From: Ifrita kowaldi
Lineage: Eukaryota; Chordata; Aves; Passeriformes; Cinclosomatidae
Assembly: GCA_013398055.1 (NCBI GenBank)
Contig: VZRS01014860.1
Location: 376,414-440,413 of the forward strand
Direction of reading: 5' to 3'
DNA length: 64,000 nucleotides
In this document: piece by piece, positions 1 to 14,535 of the stretch
Layout: each line of letters begins with the position of its first letter
Position numbering within the stretch: position 1 is the first letter of the stretch
The notes under the pieces: generated by a model
Told to the model about the DNA's origin: nothing
Database searches by the model: none
Seen by the model: only the letters and a program-made list of their open reading frames with translations
Program-made: the position numbers and the translations under genes

Positions 1-1163
1 AAAGGTTTACTCACTACATTTCAAATGTGTTTACTGGTCAGAAATTTAAGACAGGAGGTCAAATGATAGATTAGCGAGGTACTGAACCATGGGAGTTCAT
101 AATGTTCAGGCACAGTCTGCTCTGAGCACATCTAATGAATGACAAAGGGAGTGTAGAACGGGAAAAATAATAGTGTAATAATGCAACCGTCCTCTTAAAC
201 TCTGTTCCTGATGAGATCCTTATAGCTGTCTCCTAATAAATTGCCATGCTAATGAAATTTTTAAAAAATAAATTATTAGCAAGTTATATTAGATAATTTT
301 AGCATATCTAAAATGAGAATAAGAAATGCAGTAGTGTCCATTTCTTATGGAAAATATCTGTAAAGAAAATGCAATTTTTCATTTCCTTTTAAGGCTGTTT
401 CTAGCAGCTGTTTGAATGTTACCTTCAAATTAGTAAAGGAGACCTTATATTTTTCCTTTTTAAACTGGGCTAAGTGTCACAGGATAGACTAGAAACAGAT
501 TTAAGAACTCTTACATTTGAGAACACATCTTGATAGCCAAAATACATAAATCTATATACACATACACTGGCATTTAACAGAAATATTTTGTGGTAACCCC
601 CTAACCCTTGACACAGATTTGTCTGTGCAGGAGAGACGCTGTTTAAGGTTTCAACATCTAAAATGCATGTTGAAAAAATATTTAAATCACAGGCATCAGT
701 TTCTTCACATTATTTCATGTAACCAAATGTTACGACAGAGAGAGTAAACCAGATTTTCTGATTATTGAGTGCACAAACCAACCTACAAGCCACACAAATA
801 AAGGAGAACTTTTCAACTTCGAAAACTAAAAAATTCAAACTCAAGTGACCCCTTCCCTTGCATATCTTACTGACTAGTCAGTGCTCAGCAGCCTGTGGAA
901 TGGAGTAACCGCACCACAGAAGCAGATCTTCACCGGTTTCAGTTCTAGCCTTGACCTCCAGAGAATGAGACGCGAAGTCTCTGCTCACCCCAGGTATCCT
1001 TTCATTTCAAATCAGTGGGTGCTGAGCATTTAAGCACATCTTGAAGAATATCCATCCTAATGTCTGAGACCTAATCTGTAAGCGATGGCGCTGAGACCTG
1101 GCCCACCAGAGGCTGTGGGACACTGAGGCATGGAGGAGGCTGGGAGAGCCAAACCTGAGATCC

Positions 1164-1659
1164 TGTTGAAGAATAATCAGTGTAGGTAGCTCAGGGTGCA
1201 GCTGCAGTGCCAGCTGAGCTCTGGGAGGCAAGAAGCCATGAACTGCAAAGGGCAGGGGACCTGTGACAGCAGCCGGGTGACCTGACACTAAGAGACACAG
1301 CAGGAGCCAGTGAACTGACAGGAACACCTCAGACTATTGCACACCTAAGGTAGGGTTATAACAGCCCCAAGCAGTCCTTTATTCAGGCTCCACTTCTCGG
1401 CACAAGCTGTTATTCTGTTGTTGCACCATGATTAAATTATTTTAAGGATCCAGAGGTCTAAGACTCTGATATGGGAAACCTGGGCTCGAGCCAATAAGAA
1501 AACCTGGCCTGAGTGTGTGAGTGTGTAGGGAGTCCTGCAGGGCACCCATCAGATGGCTGGGGCCTCCCTCTGTGAAGGGGTCTCGGTCCCAGCTCAGGTG
1601 GTGGGACTGTGACTGCTTGAGTGGCTCCTGGATGGTCAGACAGGAAAGTTTCCTTGACA
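1164..1659 (+). mobile_element. Solo LTR, same family as the provirus at 30.6-34.3 kb
   Basis: It starts TGTTGAAG and ends CCTTGACA, 496 bp. It shares with the provirus LTRs the agggt(t)ataa TATA block, the poly(A) signal ATTAAA (1431-1436), the gggaaacctggg block and the terminal gtttcctt-RACA. No internal retroviral sequence and no clear target duplication were found. Confidence 0.75.
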
Positions 1660-1925
1660 CCTCCCATGACAGGGCTCTATTTTCCCTGGAACTCAGGTGC
1701 AACAGTCTTGTAAGTTAGACAAACAGCAGATAGGTCTAAAACGTAATTACGTTCAAGAAGTGCAACCCATCAAGTTACCATTTACTTGAGTGAACATAAT
1801 GTCACCAACCATGGAACATTCAGGTGCTGATTTATTATGGTTGGTCTCATGGGAGAACTCTTTGGGAACTAGTATAATGAAACAAGCATTCCTGAAGGAC
1901 TTTATCTCCAGATATCCTTAGAAGC

Positions 1926-2032
1926 ATAGAATAATTTAAGAGGGGAGGGACACCTGGAGGCCATCTCATCCAAACACTTCCTCAAAGAATGGATAACTTC
2001 AAAGCCAGATCAAGTTGCTCAGGACCTTGCTC
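1926..2032 (-). mobile_element. CR1 LINE 3' fragment (old)
   Basis: The catagaataattt start is followed by ggagggacacctggaggccatctcatccaa, then the tcaaagccagatcaagttgctcagg block, a diverged reverse-complemented CR1 3' end. Similarity fades after about 2032. Confidence 0.65.
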
Positions 2033-5000
2033 AGGAGGGACAAACTGTTCTTGTGCTTAACCCCCTCACTGCATTCCTCTCTATTGAGGGTTACGTCATT
2101 TTATGGCAGTGGAATGAATACAAAATCACAGATTATCCGAAAATACATAACCTTTCTTAAGTTCTGACATTCCAAAGAGAGAGGATATCACTATCTGAAT
2201 AATCAGCAATACCTTGCCTCCAGATCCTTCCCTTCTTTTGCATCCTGTGGTAAGATATCTTATCACACTCTTTTCTCCCAGTGCAAGAACCTCTAAGTAC
2301 CTCATTTCTACTCCCTTACAACAAACTGTGGTGCTGTCAAGTATTTTAGAGAGACACATCAGTCAGTGAAAGCGTTAATCAGAAAAACCTGCAATTTTTT
2401 GAGTGTCCATATACTTCACTCATTAGCTTAATTTCATCCAGCTGAAACAGATACTTAATTACCTCACTGAGGAAACTAAACTAACAGTGTATTTATAAAG
2501 CAGCATATTAATCCAGATCTGTAGGCTGTCATAATATAAATCACAGTGGTAATAGATTTTACAACACACGACAGAAAGTACAGCCATTCAAAAAGGAAAG
2601 CCTATGAAGTGTAATAATTAAAATTTAGTATTTAAGTAGTTAATATCTTCCTGCCCTCAGAGACAGCAAACTGACAGAATTCCAGGATCACAGCTGAGCA
2701 AATTCCATGCAGCCTGTGGGAAAGCTAAAACAGATCTTGCAAATAGATAATCTAAAAGCATTAACATATCCACACAGTCCTTTCTTTCCTCATCATAATT
2801 TCAAATATCTGAAGAGATATTTTATGAGACCATTACCTTGCAGTCTGCACACTTAACAGAAACTTTCACATGAAGAATACGTAGTGGATACTGAATAAAA
2901 AAAGGGCTCACTCTTCAAACTGAGACCAAAAAGTCTTTAATGATTTTTCTCCCCAAAGTTGTTGTTTGCCAAAACTGGCTTAATAATCATCAGCAAGTAT
3001 ACAGGAAATCCATTGCTGTTAAATTAAAGAGTAGATAAAAAGATGTGTACTAACAATAATCCGAATTGTAGCATCAACTTTTACTAGCTCCAGAAATAAG
3101 CATGAAAGATATATAGATACATAAGAATATTAATTTTCTAGATGACTTTACTACTGCAAGACAGTAACCTCAGAAAAGTCACACAACAAACAGCTGCACT
3201 GAACTATCTTGCTTACTTCAATAAAAACTCTCATCCTTGCCTGGGACTTAGTGACTAGACACGCACAAAATACTTAAGTTTGAAAGCATGTATTTTAAAC
3301 TTCCCCATAGCATAGGCATCCATAAGTTAGAAAAATATAATAATTCCAAATTCCAAAGGTATAGAAATAATCCAAACTAAATCTCCCAGTATACTTGCCA
3401 AGTGCCCTGAAAGCAGGAATGTTGCTGCTCCTTCAGCTATTTCTTCCAAAGTGTAGGAACAAAAACAGCCCACTGGTACACCGGTGCTGGGTAACTGAGA
3501 ACACCATGACTCACATGCCAAGTGCTTAAGAATCCATCAAAATGTACTAAAAAAAAAAAAAAATAATAAGAGATTGCTCATTCATATATACCATCTAGAT
3601 GAGTCTAAATATTTTATTCAGAATGCCCACTACGCAGATCCATATTCCCCAAATCCCAAACCACAGTCCATTTTAATTTGCATAAAATTATGGAATAATT
3701 GAGAAGAAAAACCCAACCAAATGCTGCTACTTGCCGATTTTATGCAACTGTGTACTATTTTATACAATTGATTATTTAAAAAAGTAATGTATGATCATGC
3801 TTGCATGTCCTGGATTCTATGATTTGGACAATTTGTCCTAATTGTTACTGATCTATGTTTACAGAAAAAAAATCTCTTCTAGGTGACCTTGAACAATGCA
3901 TTCTGTCTTTATAGCTCTGCCTCTTAATGCTAATTAAGATATACTCTTTTTCTCTTCTGATGTGATTGCTAATGACCTCACTGATGAAGAAAAGGCCATA
4001 GTTTTGTGGTTTCTTAATTATCAGCTGTTACTTAGATTAGACAATATAACAATAGATAATGGTAAATTATGTAGTCTCAGTAAACATCTCAAGGTTTTGA
4101 ACATGATCCATTTCCTGGGTCTCTAAGGCAATTGTCTGCATCACAAAACATAGTATGTCTTGTTTTCCCTAGCAGTATGAACATGGCACCAGCTAGAGGG
4201 TGGAGGAGAGCTGATAAAGACGGCTGGCATACACCATTCTGGTCTGTCTGAGGGAGCAGGGATGCTCATCCGGGTGAGAGAAATGCACCATTGCTACTGA
4301 ACAACTGTTGCAGAACTTTACATTTTCCCAAATAATCAATATTTGTCCTAGATAGCTCCAAATCTTATGAAGTTATCACTCTTCCTTTTCATGGAGAGGC
4401 AGTACAGACAACTGGGGTAATTTCATGCCAATTTTCTCTCCTACATACTTCAATCCCTGTATTTTTAAGATGTATTTCCAAAACAGAAACCCAGTGACTG
4501 ATGCAACTTTTTCAAATACTTTTTGGAAAGTAATCAGGAGGACAGTGTTTTTCATTATACATACATTTAAAATTTTACATAGAAACTATAAAAATCTTTT
4601 ATCGTTGTCTCAGCCTCATTTTGTGTAATCCCACAAAAAATGGGAACACAAAACCTACATGTTACTAAATTAAAAAGGAATAAAATCTAAGAGATTAAAT
4701 TCTCATAGCTGTTTTGGAAAGATTCCTCCTGACCCCACTGATTGCTTAATTGACTGTGGAGTGTTTTGTTAAGTATAAGTGCACTTGAGCATATGGCTGG
4801 ATAGTTTGCTGAGTCAGGTGCTTAACAGTTGCTTTTGTTTAGTTCCTGATCTTTGCAAATGACAAAACCATTTTTTTTTCTTTCCCCCTCATATTTCCTT
4901 TTCCATTGCTACTTCTAATTTAGACTTTTTAGCTCTTGTGTTGCCTTTGTCTTCTCTAACACTGGTTTACAAATAATTTTCCTCCTCTTACGCAAGAATT

Positions 5001-8000
5001 CTTTGTTCTGACTCCCGTATTCCATACAGGCATTTCCCTTGCACCCTGTTAAAACCGGTCCCCATGTGCTCAAATGCACTGATGCAATTATTTACTGGGG
5101 GTTTCTTAATCACAGATCAGTTTCACACTTTCCCAGTTTAGAATTACTTCCCTCAAATGAATCATTCATTCAGAAATGTGTAATATTTGTGAGTTAGACA
5201 TTAGGCAGAACAGTGTGTAAAATAAGGTGTATATATATAGCACGTATTTGTTGTTTCAAACTGTAATTACTTTGAGTTAATTTTGCCTTAGCTGAAATTG
5301 TAAGAGGACTTCACTGGAGAGAGGGCAAACTTCCTCCAAGATACAGCAGTTTAAAAAAAAAAACAACTTGCTTCAAAACACATCTCGGGACAATTTCTAC
5401 AGAAAGCTTATTTACCAGAATGAGAGGAAGAAACTTTGATTAACTCAGAGAGACTTTTTAAGACCTTTGCAGACTTCAAAGAAATCTGGCATGCTTACTT
5501 ATGCGTTTTGGGTGAGAAACAAGACTAATTTCACCTTCCTGAACTGACACCAATTTGTCATACAATGATCATTTTGGTTTTCATGGACAGAGGACCTCTG
5601 TGCAAGATCCTCTCTTCCATTTCAGATACACTCTGTCCATCCATAAATGGAAGAAGCAAATGTTAGCAGTTCATGGGAAGATAAAACAGTGAAATGTCTC
5701 ATGACCATCCTTCACACAAGCTGGAAAGAACTACGAAGGAGTAATGAGAGCCTACCCTGGAGCCCAAAGGTTTGGGCAGCTGTTAGAGACAGCACCCACT
5801 TCGCTGCACCATGACTCCATTTTCCAGCTCTCTTTGACCTTCTGCTGCCTCAAGTCATCTTAGATCCCAGTGGCTGACAAATGAGGCCCCTGTCTGCCAT
5901 CTAAGACCTATCTGCCTGTATAATTAAAATCTATCACTTCAATGTTGCCTTATTCATTTGTACATGTATTTGTAAATTGTGTTATTTAAAAAGTCAACAA
6001 CTTAAACCAATACCGATATAATATCAAACAGGAAACACCGTGAAACTTCATGCTGTAACGAAACTGCTTTTGAAAAAGAAAACAGAACAAGTATTTCAGT
6101 GTGAATTAGAATGTGTACATTTAACAATAAAATGTTGACAGAACAATTTTTGTACTTAAATTACAGATAATTTTTAGTGTTCCACAGAATTATCAATGTG
6201 CACTTATTTTCCCAAGGTTTCTAAATGTTTAACCTGTATGCGTGGATGTCTTCCTACACAGACAAGACATTGTGCCAGTGCTCATGTGAATATTTGCTCT
6301 GTGACAGCACTGTATAAACTTCAATAACATGCTTTTCTCCTTGACATAGATGGCTTTTGATTTATCCCATACCCAACAGAAAAGTATTATATACATTACA
6401 TAAATTAGTTGAATGTAAAAAATAAAACCTTCATAGGATCTCTTTACATGTTTTAAATAATTGGCTTTTATATAATGTTTAATGTTATATCATGGACTAG
6501 ACAGCTATGAAAACAGTCTGATCTTCTTGTATTTAGGAGTACTAGCTGATTGCATATAAAATGTTGATTTCTAAGACATTTAAAGGAAAAGCACAAATAA
6601 AATCGCCTGACCAGCTCTAGTTTTGTTGGTTTTGTCACCTCCATATATTTGGGCACCTACCACAGCCTACTTAATGTCCTCTTAATGTGATGGGGATATG
6701 AATTTAGTATGTCATTTTTATTCTACCTAGAAACCAAAATAGAATTAAGTGTTCTTTAAACACCCTCTTACTGAAATGTTTAGATTCAGGAAGGTGATGG
6801 ACTATTTAGAGCACTGCCAAGATACCCCTCACAATTTGCACAGCAATATAAAAGAAGTTCATCTCTCAGCCAGTTTCATTGTTCAAAGCAAAAAGATCAA
6901 GTCCAAAGTCCCCATAGGCTGCATCACAGAGCCAAAAGTCTCTAGAAATGTTTGCATTCCAGCAATTCTTTATTCTAAACACAAAAAAGTATCCACATAG
7001 GAAAAAAAATCCTCACCTGTTTATGGAACTTTGATTTACTTATCCTTAAAATCATCTAGTATACAAGCTGTAGACATACTAAAATTATTTCAAAGTAAGT
7101 AAATTTAGATCAGTTGAAGAAGCTTACTAGGCACATCCTTAAATTCAAGCACATCGAGGTTCCCACTGAAATTACCTACTAATTACCTACTTAGGAATAT
7201 GTTTCCTGAATCAGTTTTGTCTTTGTAAAAATATGATTGTTTCAAAAGGATGAGAAAAAACAAACCCCTCTAATTTCAAGGGAGAGAGAAATTACATGAA
7301 TGATCAGATTCTTAGCACAAAAGAAAGTAACAATAATCTTGATTCCAAATGAAATAACCCACAGGAATAAAAACGTGGGCAGAATATAAATAAAGCATTT
7401 CTAAAGATAAAGTGATTTATGCTTTCTCACTATTTTCTGTGAGGTCTAAGAGATTCTTTAGGTTTAAAGTTGTTCCAGAAAAAAAATTCAATATAAAACC
7501 CTACAAACATTTCAAACTGAGTATTTTATCTTCATTTTTAAGAATATATTTGTTTCTAAATCAAGGCATCCATACATCACATTTTAAAAGCCAATTTCAA
7601 AACTAAAGAAAGGTGGCACCTATAGCAAAAATGCTGAAACATATTAGAAGTAGCACTTTAAGCACATCCAAACATTTTCTGCAACTTTAAAATTTGAACT
7701 CAAAGTCTCTAAGTGAAAAAATGTTAATCACAATATCAGATTAAAACACATGAAAGAAGCCAGTCAAAAAGCAATCGTATCAATTGTTTATGGTTTACCC
7801 AATAAAACCCCGAATAATGTTTAAGCAATGTCGTCTGCTTGATCTATCTGTTGCTGGAGTTTAAACAGCCGAAACCACCACCATTACAGAGTTACAAGGA
7901 ATAATTATGTATATGAATAGATTACTACTTTGGAATTCATTTTCTCTCCATCTGGTGTACATTTTATTTTGACCACAAATGAGGTACTATCCTACGAAAC

Positions 8001-9215
8001 TAATTAACAATTATTGTAAACAATACCAAAGAGAGCAATCTGATTGATCTAGTGTGTGCATTCCCTGCTTGCTCTACTGCACAGCAACAGCATCCAATCC
8101 CTGATTACACTGGGTAGGAGCACAGCATTGTCTCTGTACTAGCAGGTGTACATTTCAGCTTACTTCCATTTTCTTCTGAAAAGAAGAGGTGCTGCACATT
8201 TTTTCTGAAGGAACACCAGTGTAACACCAGTGTTTCAAAATTACTTTCCACAAATCTATATGCCAAACACTGATGAATCCTTTTCCTGTCAGATGTTCTG
8301 TACAGCATTGGTTCTTTCTAAATGGTTTTGGAGGCACAAAAGCTTCCAACAGCACAATTTACTCTCAAATTTTGTCTTCAAGATTAATATTTAAATGTAG
8401 AGATCTTCCGGACAAGACCATTGTTATCTATCATGTCATATGCAACCCTGAGCAAGGAGCGGACAGTAATGATGCTGAAGAAAATACACATTTTCCGAAA
8501 TCAAAAAAACAACTTAGATTATTTTTAATTTAAGAAGAAGAAAATAATTTATTATTTATTTATTATTTATACTGCAGCATAAATAATATTCTAACTAGGA
8601 TTGGACTTCATGGAAAACATCCACACTGATAAGTAACTGAGGGCCAAAAAATGAACTTGTGCATCAGACCCTTCTCTTTCATTTTTTGCTTACTCCCTGC
8701 ATCTTTTGGGCTGCAAACTGAGCCAAGTTTGGAGGAGGTTTCACTTCAAAAACCAGAGCCAAAAGTCAGCATGGATAAGGTTACATCAATTCTGCCTTTT
8801 TGTGCATACTCAGTCCTTCAGTGCTATCCCAGAAGTTTTTCGATACCCACAAACCCCTAAAAATCCTCACGCTGCACTCTTAAACACTTATACTCACTTT
8901 CACTTCCATTCTGTACAAACGTTGCCCTCCTGAGCTGGACAAACTGCCCTCAGTTTGCTTCAGAAACTCTAAAATGAGAGGAGCACATGAAGGATAGAAG
9001 TTGTTTCTTCGAGCCAAGCAGGGTCCAGCAGAAAGCCTGGCAGTGGGCTGCAGCAGCCTTCTCCCTGCTTTCCTTGGAGGGGTCCCGCCATGCGATGCAT
9101 CCAGCACATTAATAATGTCTCGCTTCCAAATTCAAGACACTGTTAATACTACTCTCTATTCAACATTCAGTTTAACATCTTCAGCAACCAAATGCGATTT
9201 CTATCCATAGCTATC
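2033..9215. other. Gene-poor AT-rich intergenic DNA
   Basis: No coding exon, RNA gene or dated repeat was recognised. It contains a poly-A run near 3549 and AT-rich low-complexity DNA near 8540-8575. All ORFs are under 90 codons with no family resemblance. Old, decayed repeats cannot be excluded without a library search. Confidence 0.6.
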
Positions 9216-9220
9216 CATAC

Positions 9221-9674
9221 TGTTGTGGTTTAGGAATGGTACTCCCCAATTCAGTGCTCCCACCAGGACTCTGCCAAACCAGACACCGCTTGATTGCTCA
9301 CCCTTCCCTCCTTCCCTTCCCCCTTTCTACTCCAGGGATGGAGTTGGGAACTGGAGGCACAAAAGGTGAAAATCACGGGTTAAGATAAGAACAGTTTACT
9401 GGAAATGGCAATGAGATAAGAAAACAGTAACAGCAATAATATTAATAACAAAAGGTATAAGACAAAGAAACGATTTACACAGAAAATCATGACAAATGCC
9501 ATGGGACTCTTCCCCACCCCACCATGCTTTTTCCCACTGGAAAAGAATGTCCTTCATCTGGGAAAGAAGAGAGAATCCCTTTCCCCCACCCCTGGCAATG
9601 ACATAACTTGGTATCAAGTAACATTACGATCTTGGCCATTCCCCCTCCCACTGCTCTGGGCCAAAACCAGGACG
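9221..9674 (+). mobile_element. Solo LTR, songbird ERV type
   Basis: It starts TGTTGTGGTTTAGG and contains the gggttaagataagaacagttta block followed by an A-rich (aataataa) tract, and ends ccaaaaccaggacg. It shares its layout with the LTR at 58928. The flanking pentamers catac (9216-9220) and catgc (9675-9679) look like a target duplication with one change. No internal viral sequence was found. Confidence 0.65.
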
Positions 9675-9695
9675 CATGCCAAGAGATTTAAGTTT

Positions 9696-9762
9696 CTTGA
9701 GCAGGGGGTTATGCTAGACGATCTCAGGAGATCCCTTCCAACCATGACAATTCCACAACTCT
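9696..9762 (+). mobile_element. CR1 LINE 3'-end fragment
   Basis: The string gcagggggtt...ctagacgatctc followed by gatcccttccaacc is the usual plus-strand 3' end of CR1. Only about 65 bp remain, directly after the LTR at 9221-9674. Confidence 0.65.
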
Positions 9763-12700
9763 CAAGCTCCATGAAATGGATGACTTGCCAGTAAGAACAA
9801 GGTAAGCACTATACAGATGCTGTAAACAGATCCTCAAGCTTCTCACTCTTTTTTCACAATGTCAACAGTGTCTACAGAAATGGGAACATAAGCAACATCC
9901 ATCTGGAAAGTTGTTTCAGTTGTTGTGAAGTCCAGATGTTACTGTTGGCTGGGAGTAGTTCCATGTCAAATGGCTCTTAAGAGATTTGGTTTTCTGAGGT
10001 GCTGACCATCCTCAATCTTCCTTTCCATCGCCTACACTGGGACACAAAGTACATTCATATTTGATGTCTTTAAAATGCTTTATAAACTATAAATTATAAA
10101 CCAGAATAAAACCTTTAGTTAAGCATCTGTATAAGAAACCAATCTAATATTCAGTCCTACAAAGAATATACTGTAAATCCTCTTATCTAAGATCATCCAG
10201 AACCAGAAAAGTAACAGTTTTAAAATCCAAATACTTTGTCCACTTTCAAATTCATTTACTTACAGAGATATTTATGCTCAGGCTGAACAGGTTCAGGATT
10301 TCCTGTTTCTCAGTACTGAGCATCCAAATGCTTCCTAGAGATTTGCAATTTCATCTCAATTTCTCATCCCACATCTTTGTGTAATGCAATTCTCTTTCCT
10401 GTTGTACAATTCATCATACTGCAGACAAAACGTTTAATCTCTATGACCTTATCTACCACAGCAAATCGGTGGCCTGTATAACAAGCACAAAGATGCACCT
10501 GTGTTCCACTGACAGCACAGAAATTTAATCCACAACACCTCATAAAAATTAGGCTTGCATAGGAGCATATCCTTTACAACTCAGTCATAAACAAAAGCTA
10601 GGAGTAACCAGAAACAGCTTATTAAGTCAGGCCTTTGCTTGGAAGACATTTGTGTTTTCCTGTGTTCACTGGCATACAGAACATAAGTGCTGGTGGCCTT
10701 AAGAGACTGCTTAGCCATGACTAAAGAGCCAACCATGTTCTGTTTGAAATCTTGGACTGAGATATTGCTCCAAGATGTTACAAAATGACAAACAACAATG
10801 ACAAAAGATTTAAAAACATATGTATTTTCTTTTAGGTTTGGACTACTACGTTTTTTTTTTTTTTTGGTTAGTGAAATTGCTCATCTGATTTTCATTATGG
10901 AATATTTAAAAAAGCATATGAACCTTACAAGCCCATCTTGCACAATGATGCTACAAAAACTGCCCTGAGGGCCAAACTGAAAATAAGGATATTGTTACAC
11001 AATGAAATATAATTATCTCCTTTTATGCTAAAGTGCTTGCAAATATCCCAATAAATATAAATTCTGTATGTTTTATCTAAAGAATAATCATCCTAAATAG
11101 AAAAGGTAGATGAATACACAACTTTATTTTCTCTTATTACAAAGATTCCCAGTTCCTGTCATCACCAGGCTGACTTCTCTCAGATTAGAAAAGACTGCAA
11201 GAAACACACCTAAACAAAAATGTTCTCTCCCAAGCAGTACAGGCAGAAATATATTCAGACACACCCCCCAAACAGCAAAGTTCTCTTGTTTGTTGCTTTG
11301 TGTCCATGATTTATCAGAAGAATGTCAAGGCTGGGGATATGTCTAAGCCTAAAATCTGCACATTCTAATACAGTTCTCCAAATGAAATAAAACCGTGTTT
11401 ATTTACTGTTATGAAGTATCTGAAATATCTTTTTTGTTTTAACACATCCACAGCAGGACCAATTATGGTTAAAAGAGAGGAATTTCATGTTGTCTTTTAG
11501 TATTTAAATAATTTATAATAGCATATATTAAGCAGTGAAAAACCTACTTGCCACTTTGTCTAGCTTAATTATCCTTAGCTGCTTTTCACTGACTTAAGTC
11601 TGTCTAACTGGGTGAGGTAATTTCAGCTTGCATGGTATAAATCATTGCCAAGATTAACAATATATATTAAGATGATGTGTGTTTTATTGCTGCTCAGCTA
11701 AACATGTCAGCTAAAGTATGAGTATGAAGCTTCATTTATTTTTCCATAATGGGACCCTTTAAGTCACCCACATTTGGAATGAGGCATATCCACCTCAGTC
11801 TCTTTCAAGAGCAGTTTTTAACTGCATTACATCATTTCATATGGGGTTGAAAGTTCATTATCCAACACACAAATCTTTTACTCCCAAAACTCTATAACTT
11901 TAGGAGGATCTTGGGAAAAATTAGAGCTATCAGCGCTTCAGAAAGTAAATAAAAATGCAAATGTGTCTTGAGGACTGGATGGCTGAGGGAGATGGCCAAG
12001 GAATTTAGGACATTCCATTTCCAAATCACTCTTTTCATTACATACTCTATGAGTTATAACAGAGAGTTTCTGCTGCAAACTATTTAATATTAACTCCCTG
12101 GCCTGAGACCAGGTACTCACGGATGAAGTTCAGATTTTGAAAAAAAACATGGTATGGGTGGAACTCTTACTGGCAGCCACAGCAAGAATTGCACATGCAA
12201 AGAAATCATTACCTACTCTGAGACGAAGAAGTCTTTTCAAAAGCAGTGAAAGGCCTATGAAATGAGCAATTTCTATGTAATAACTCGTGTAGTTTATGTC
12301 CAACTAGCAAAGTATTTGATGCCACATAACAAAGTGTGTCAGAAACACTCCATGCTCATTGGGACTGGTGTTCCGTGATGTAGAAAGGCTCAGGGAGAAT
12401 TATAAGAGTTCAAGGCATCTGCTGAGAGAGATAGCTAATGCTGTGTGACAAAGTTCATTAGTAATGTCCAGTCCAGTCTAGTCTTGAAACACCTTCCTTA
12501 AAGAGGTGCAAGAAATAGAAGGTGCTTTAATGAGATGTGCAGCTGCTGCTAAACTGGAGGGAGGTGTGACCATGAAAAGATCCTTGGAAATGGAAAGTTG
12601 CAAACAAAAAATGACAAACTGAAATTCAAGCAGAAAATGAAGGGTGAGTTTCTCCCCACCTGCCCAAACATGGTAAGCAGATTTCTTTGCCAGGAATGTG

Positions 12701-14377
12701 TTCACAACCACCAGGGTACACAGCTGAGGGCTCTGGGAGTCTCAAGCAACAATTGATATCCAATTCTTCAGTAACTCACACAGTCCCCAGAAGAAGGAGA
12801 TTACAGTCTCTGCAACTCTTCAGCTATTTTCCAATAAAATGATTTCTCTGAAAAGCACTAAGCATGATAACTCCTGTGAGAAAGGCAGAGTTAACAATAA
12901 GGATGGAATGAAAGACTTGTCTAAAGGAGTAAGCATCAGGTGAGTTTATTCTACTGAATACAACACACCAATATTGTAAATAGGCTGAATAAACAGAAAT
13001 ACCTTTAAAGCTGGTCTAGTCTGTCAGCTATCAATCGCACTGATCAGGAAACCCCAAGCAAACAGCTCCCTCACTATGACCTCACTCTTCACTGAAAAAG
13101 CTGGAAAACTCAACTCAGACTGGGGAATTCTTCAGTTGAAAAATTTCTGAGAAGAGTGGTCCCTTTGACCGGCATAGACACACAAACAAGGGACCTGCAG
13201 CCTGAAGCAAACACACAGAACAGGCATTTCTTTTCTGACTGTGCCTACAGAGTTCTCAGTTGCCTTCCTTCCCCTTTTTCCACACACAAGATGATGCTTG
13301 TGAAATGAAAGACAGAATGATTTGCTCTATCTGAAAGTAGTGCTGCTTTGAGGCGGATGCCAGTCTGGAGGATCACCAGAGATCCCTTTAAAACGAAAAT
13401 ATTCTATGAAAATCACGCTTCATGTTTACTCACTTGTTTTATACTGCATTTAGAAAAGTGTGATTAAATTTTGATATTTTGTAAACCAAATGTTGGAAGG
13501 TACCTGCTCAGTTTTAAAATGTGTTATTAAGGTCACTGATAACCTTCTCATGAACTTTTTTCCCAGATTCAAGACCCATATTCCCACCTCACATCCACCA
13601 CCTTGCTTTTTGATTTATGCTATGACAAAAACAGGTTACTATATTTAAGAGATAAAGAGTAAAAGTTATTCAATACATATCTTTAATCTTGGTGTGCAGT
13701 CCTTCAAATACTTGGTTAAACTAACATTGAAGCCATTAATTGAATGAACAGAATGTCATGTGCATTGTGTGCCAGTGATACTTGGTTAAACTATCCTTGA
13801 AGCCATTAACTGAATGAACAGAATGTCAAGTGCACTGTGTGCCAGCGATACATTCAGCCCTGATGTCAGAAATCTGCTTAACTATTGCATTACTTTAGAA
13901 AATGTACTGAAGAAAGTATGAAATATGTAGAATACATGTTTTACATGTCTATATGTTTTTGTATGTCCATGTGCATGAGAGCAACATGAAGAATCTTAGT
14001 TTCAAAATTCAAAATATAATTTGAGTTAGTTGGTATAGTTATGGGTTATCTATTCCCTCATTTCAATACTTCAAAATGAAATGTTTCTGAGATGTACTAT
14101 ATGCAAAATTAGAAGTTAAGTTACTTTTATAATTTTAAGGGCTCTTCAATTAAGATTTACTGAGAGTTTATTCTTAACTATATATAATTAACATGTACAG
14201 TGCTTTAATAAATAAAATATAATTTTTATACTTTTACCAGTTCATTCTCTTCTTGGTCGGTTTACTTAGATTCTATTATAATAGTCAGTAGTTCTCATCT
14301 ATTTTACAGTACACAGTACAGGATTGGATTTTTTCCCCCCTTATTAAAATGCATATTTGATTTTAGTCCTTAAAATG
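9763..14377. other. Intergenic DNA, nothing recognised except the 70-bp duplication
   Basis: A poly-T run lies near 10850-10865. No exon of a neighbouring gene was recognised on either strand. Confidence 0.6.
13708..13847 (+). repeat. Tandem duplication, 2 x 70 bp
   Basis: Copy 1 (13708-13777) and copy 2 (13778-13847) both begin atacttggttaaacta and end gtgtgccag-yg. They differ at about six positions. Nothing in either copy suggests a gene. Confidence 0.92.
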
Positions 14378-14535
14378 ATCATAGAATCATAGAATCATAG
14401 AATGGTTTGGGTTGGAAAGGACCTGAAAGATCACTTTGTTCCAATCCCCCTGCCACAGGCAGGGACACCTTGCACCAGACCAGGTTGCTCAGAGCTCCAT
14501 CCAGCCTGGCCTTGAACACTGCCAGGGATGGGGTT
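14378..14535 (-). mobile_element. CR1 LINE 3' fragment
   Basis: Three atcatagaa units are followed by tggtttgggttggaaaggacc and the ccatccagcctggccttgaacac block. The insertion is short and little diverged, with its 3' terminus at the left. Confidence 0.9.
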
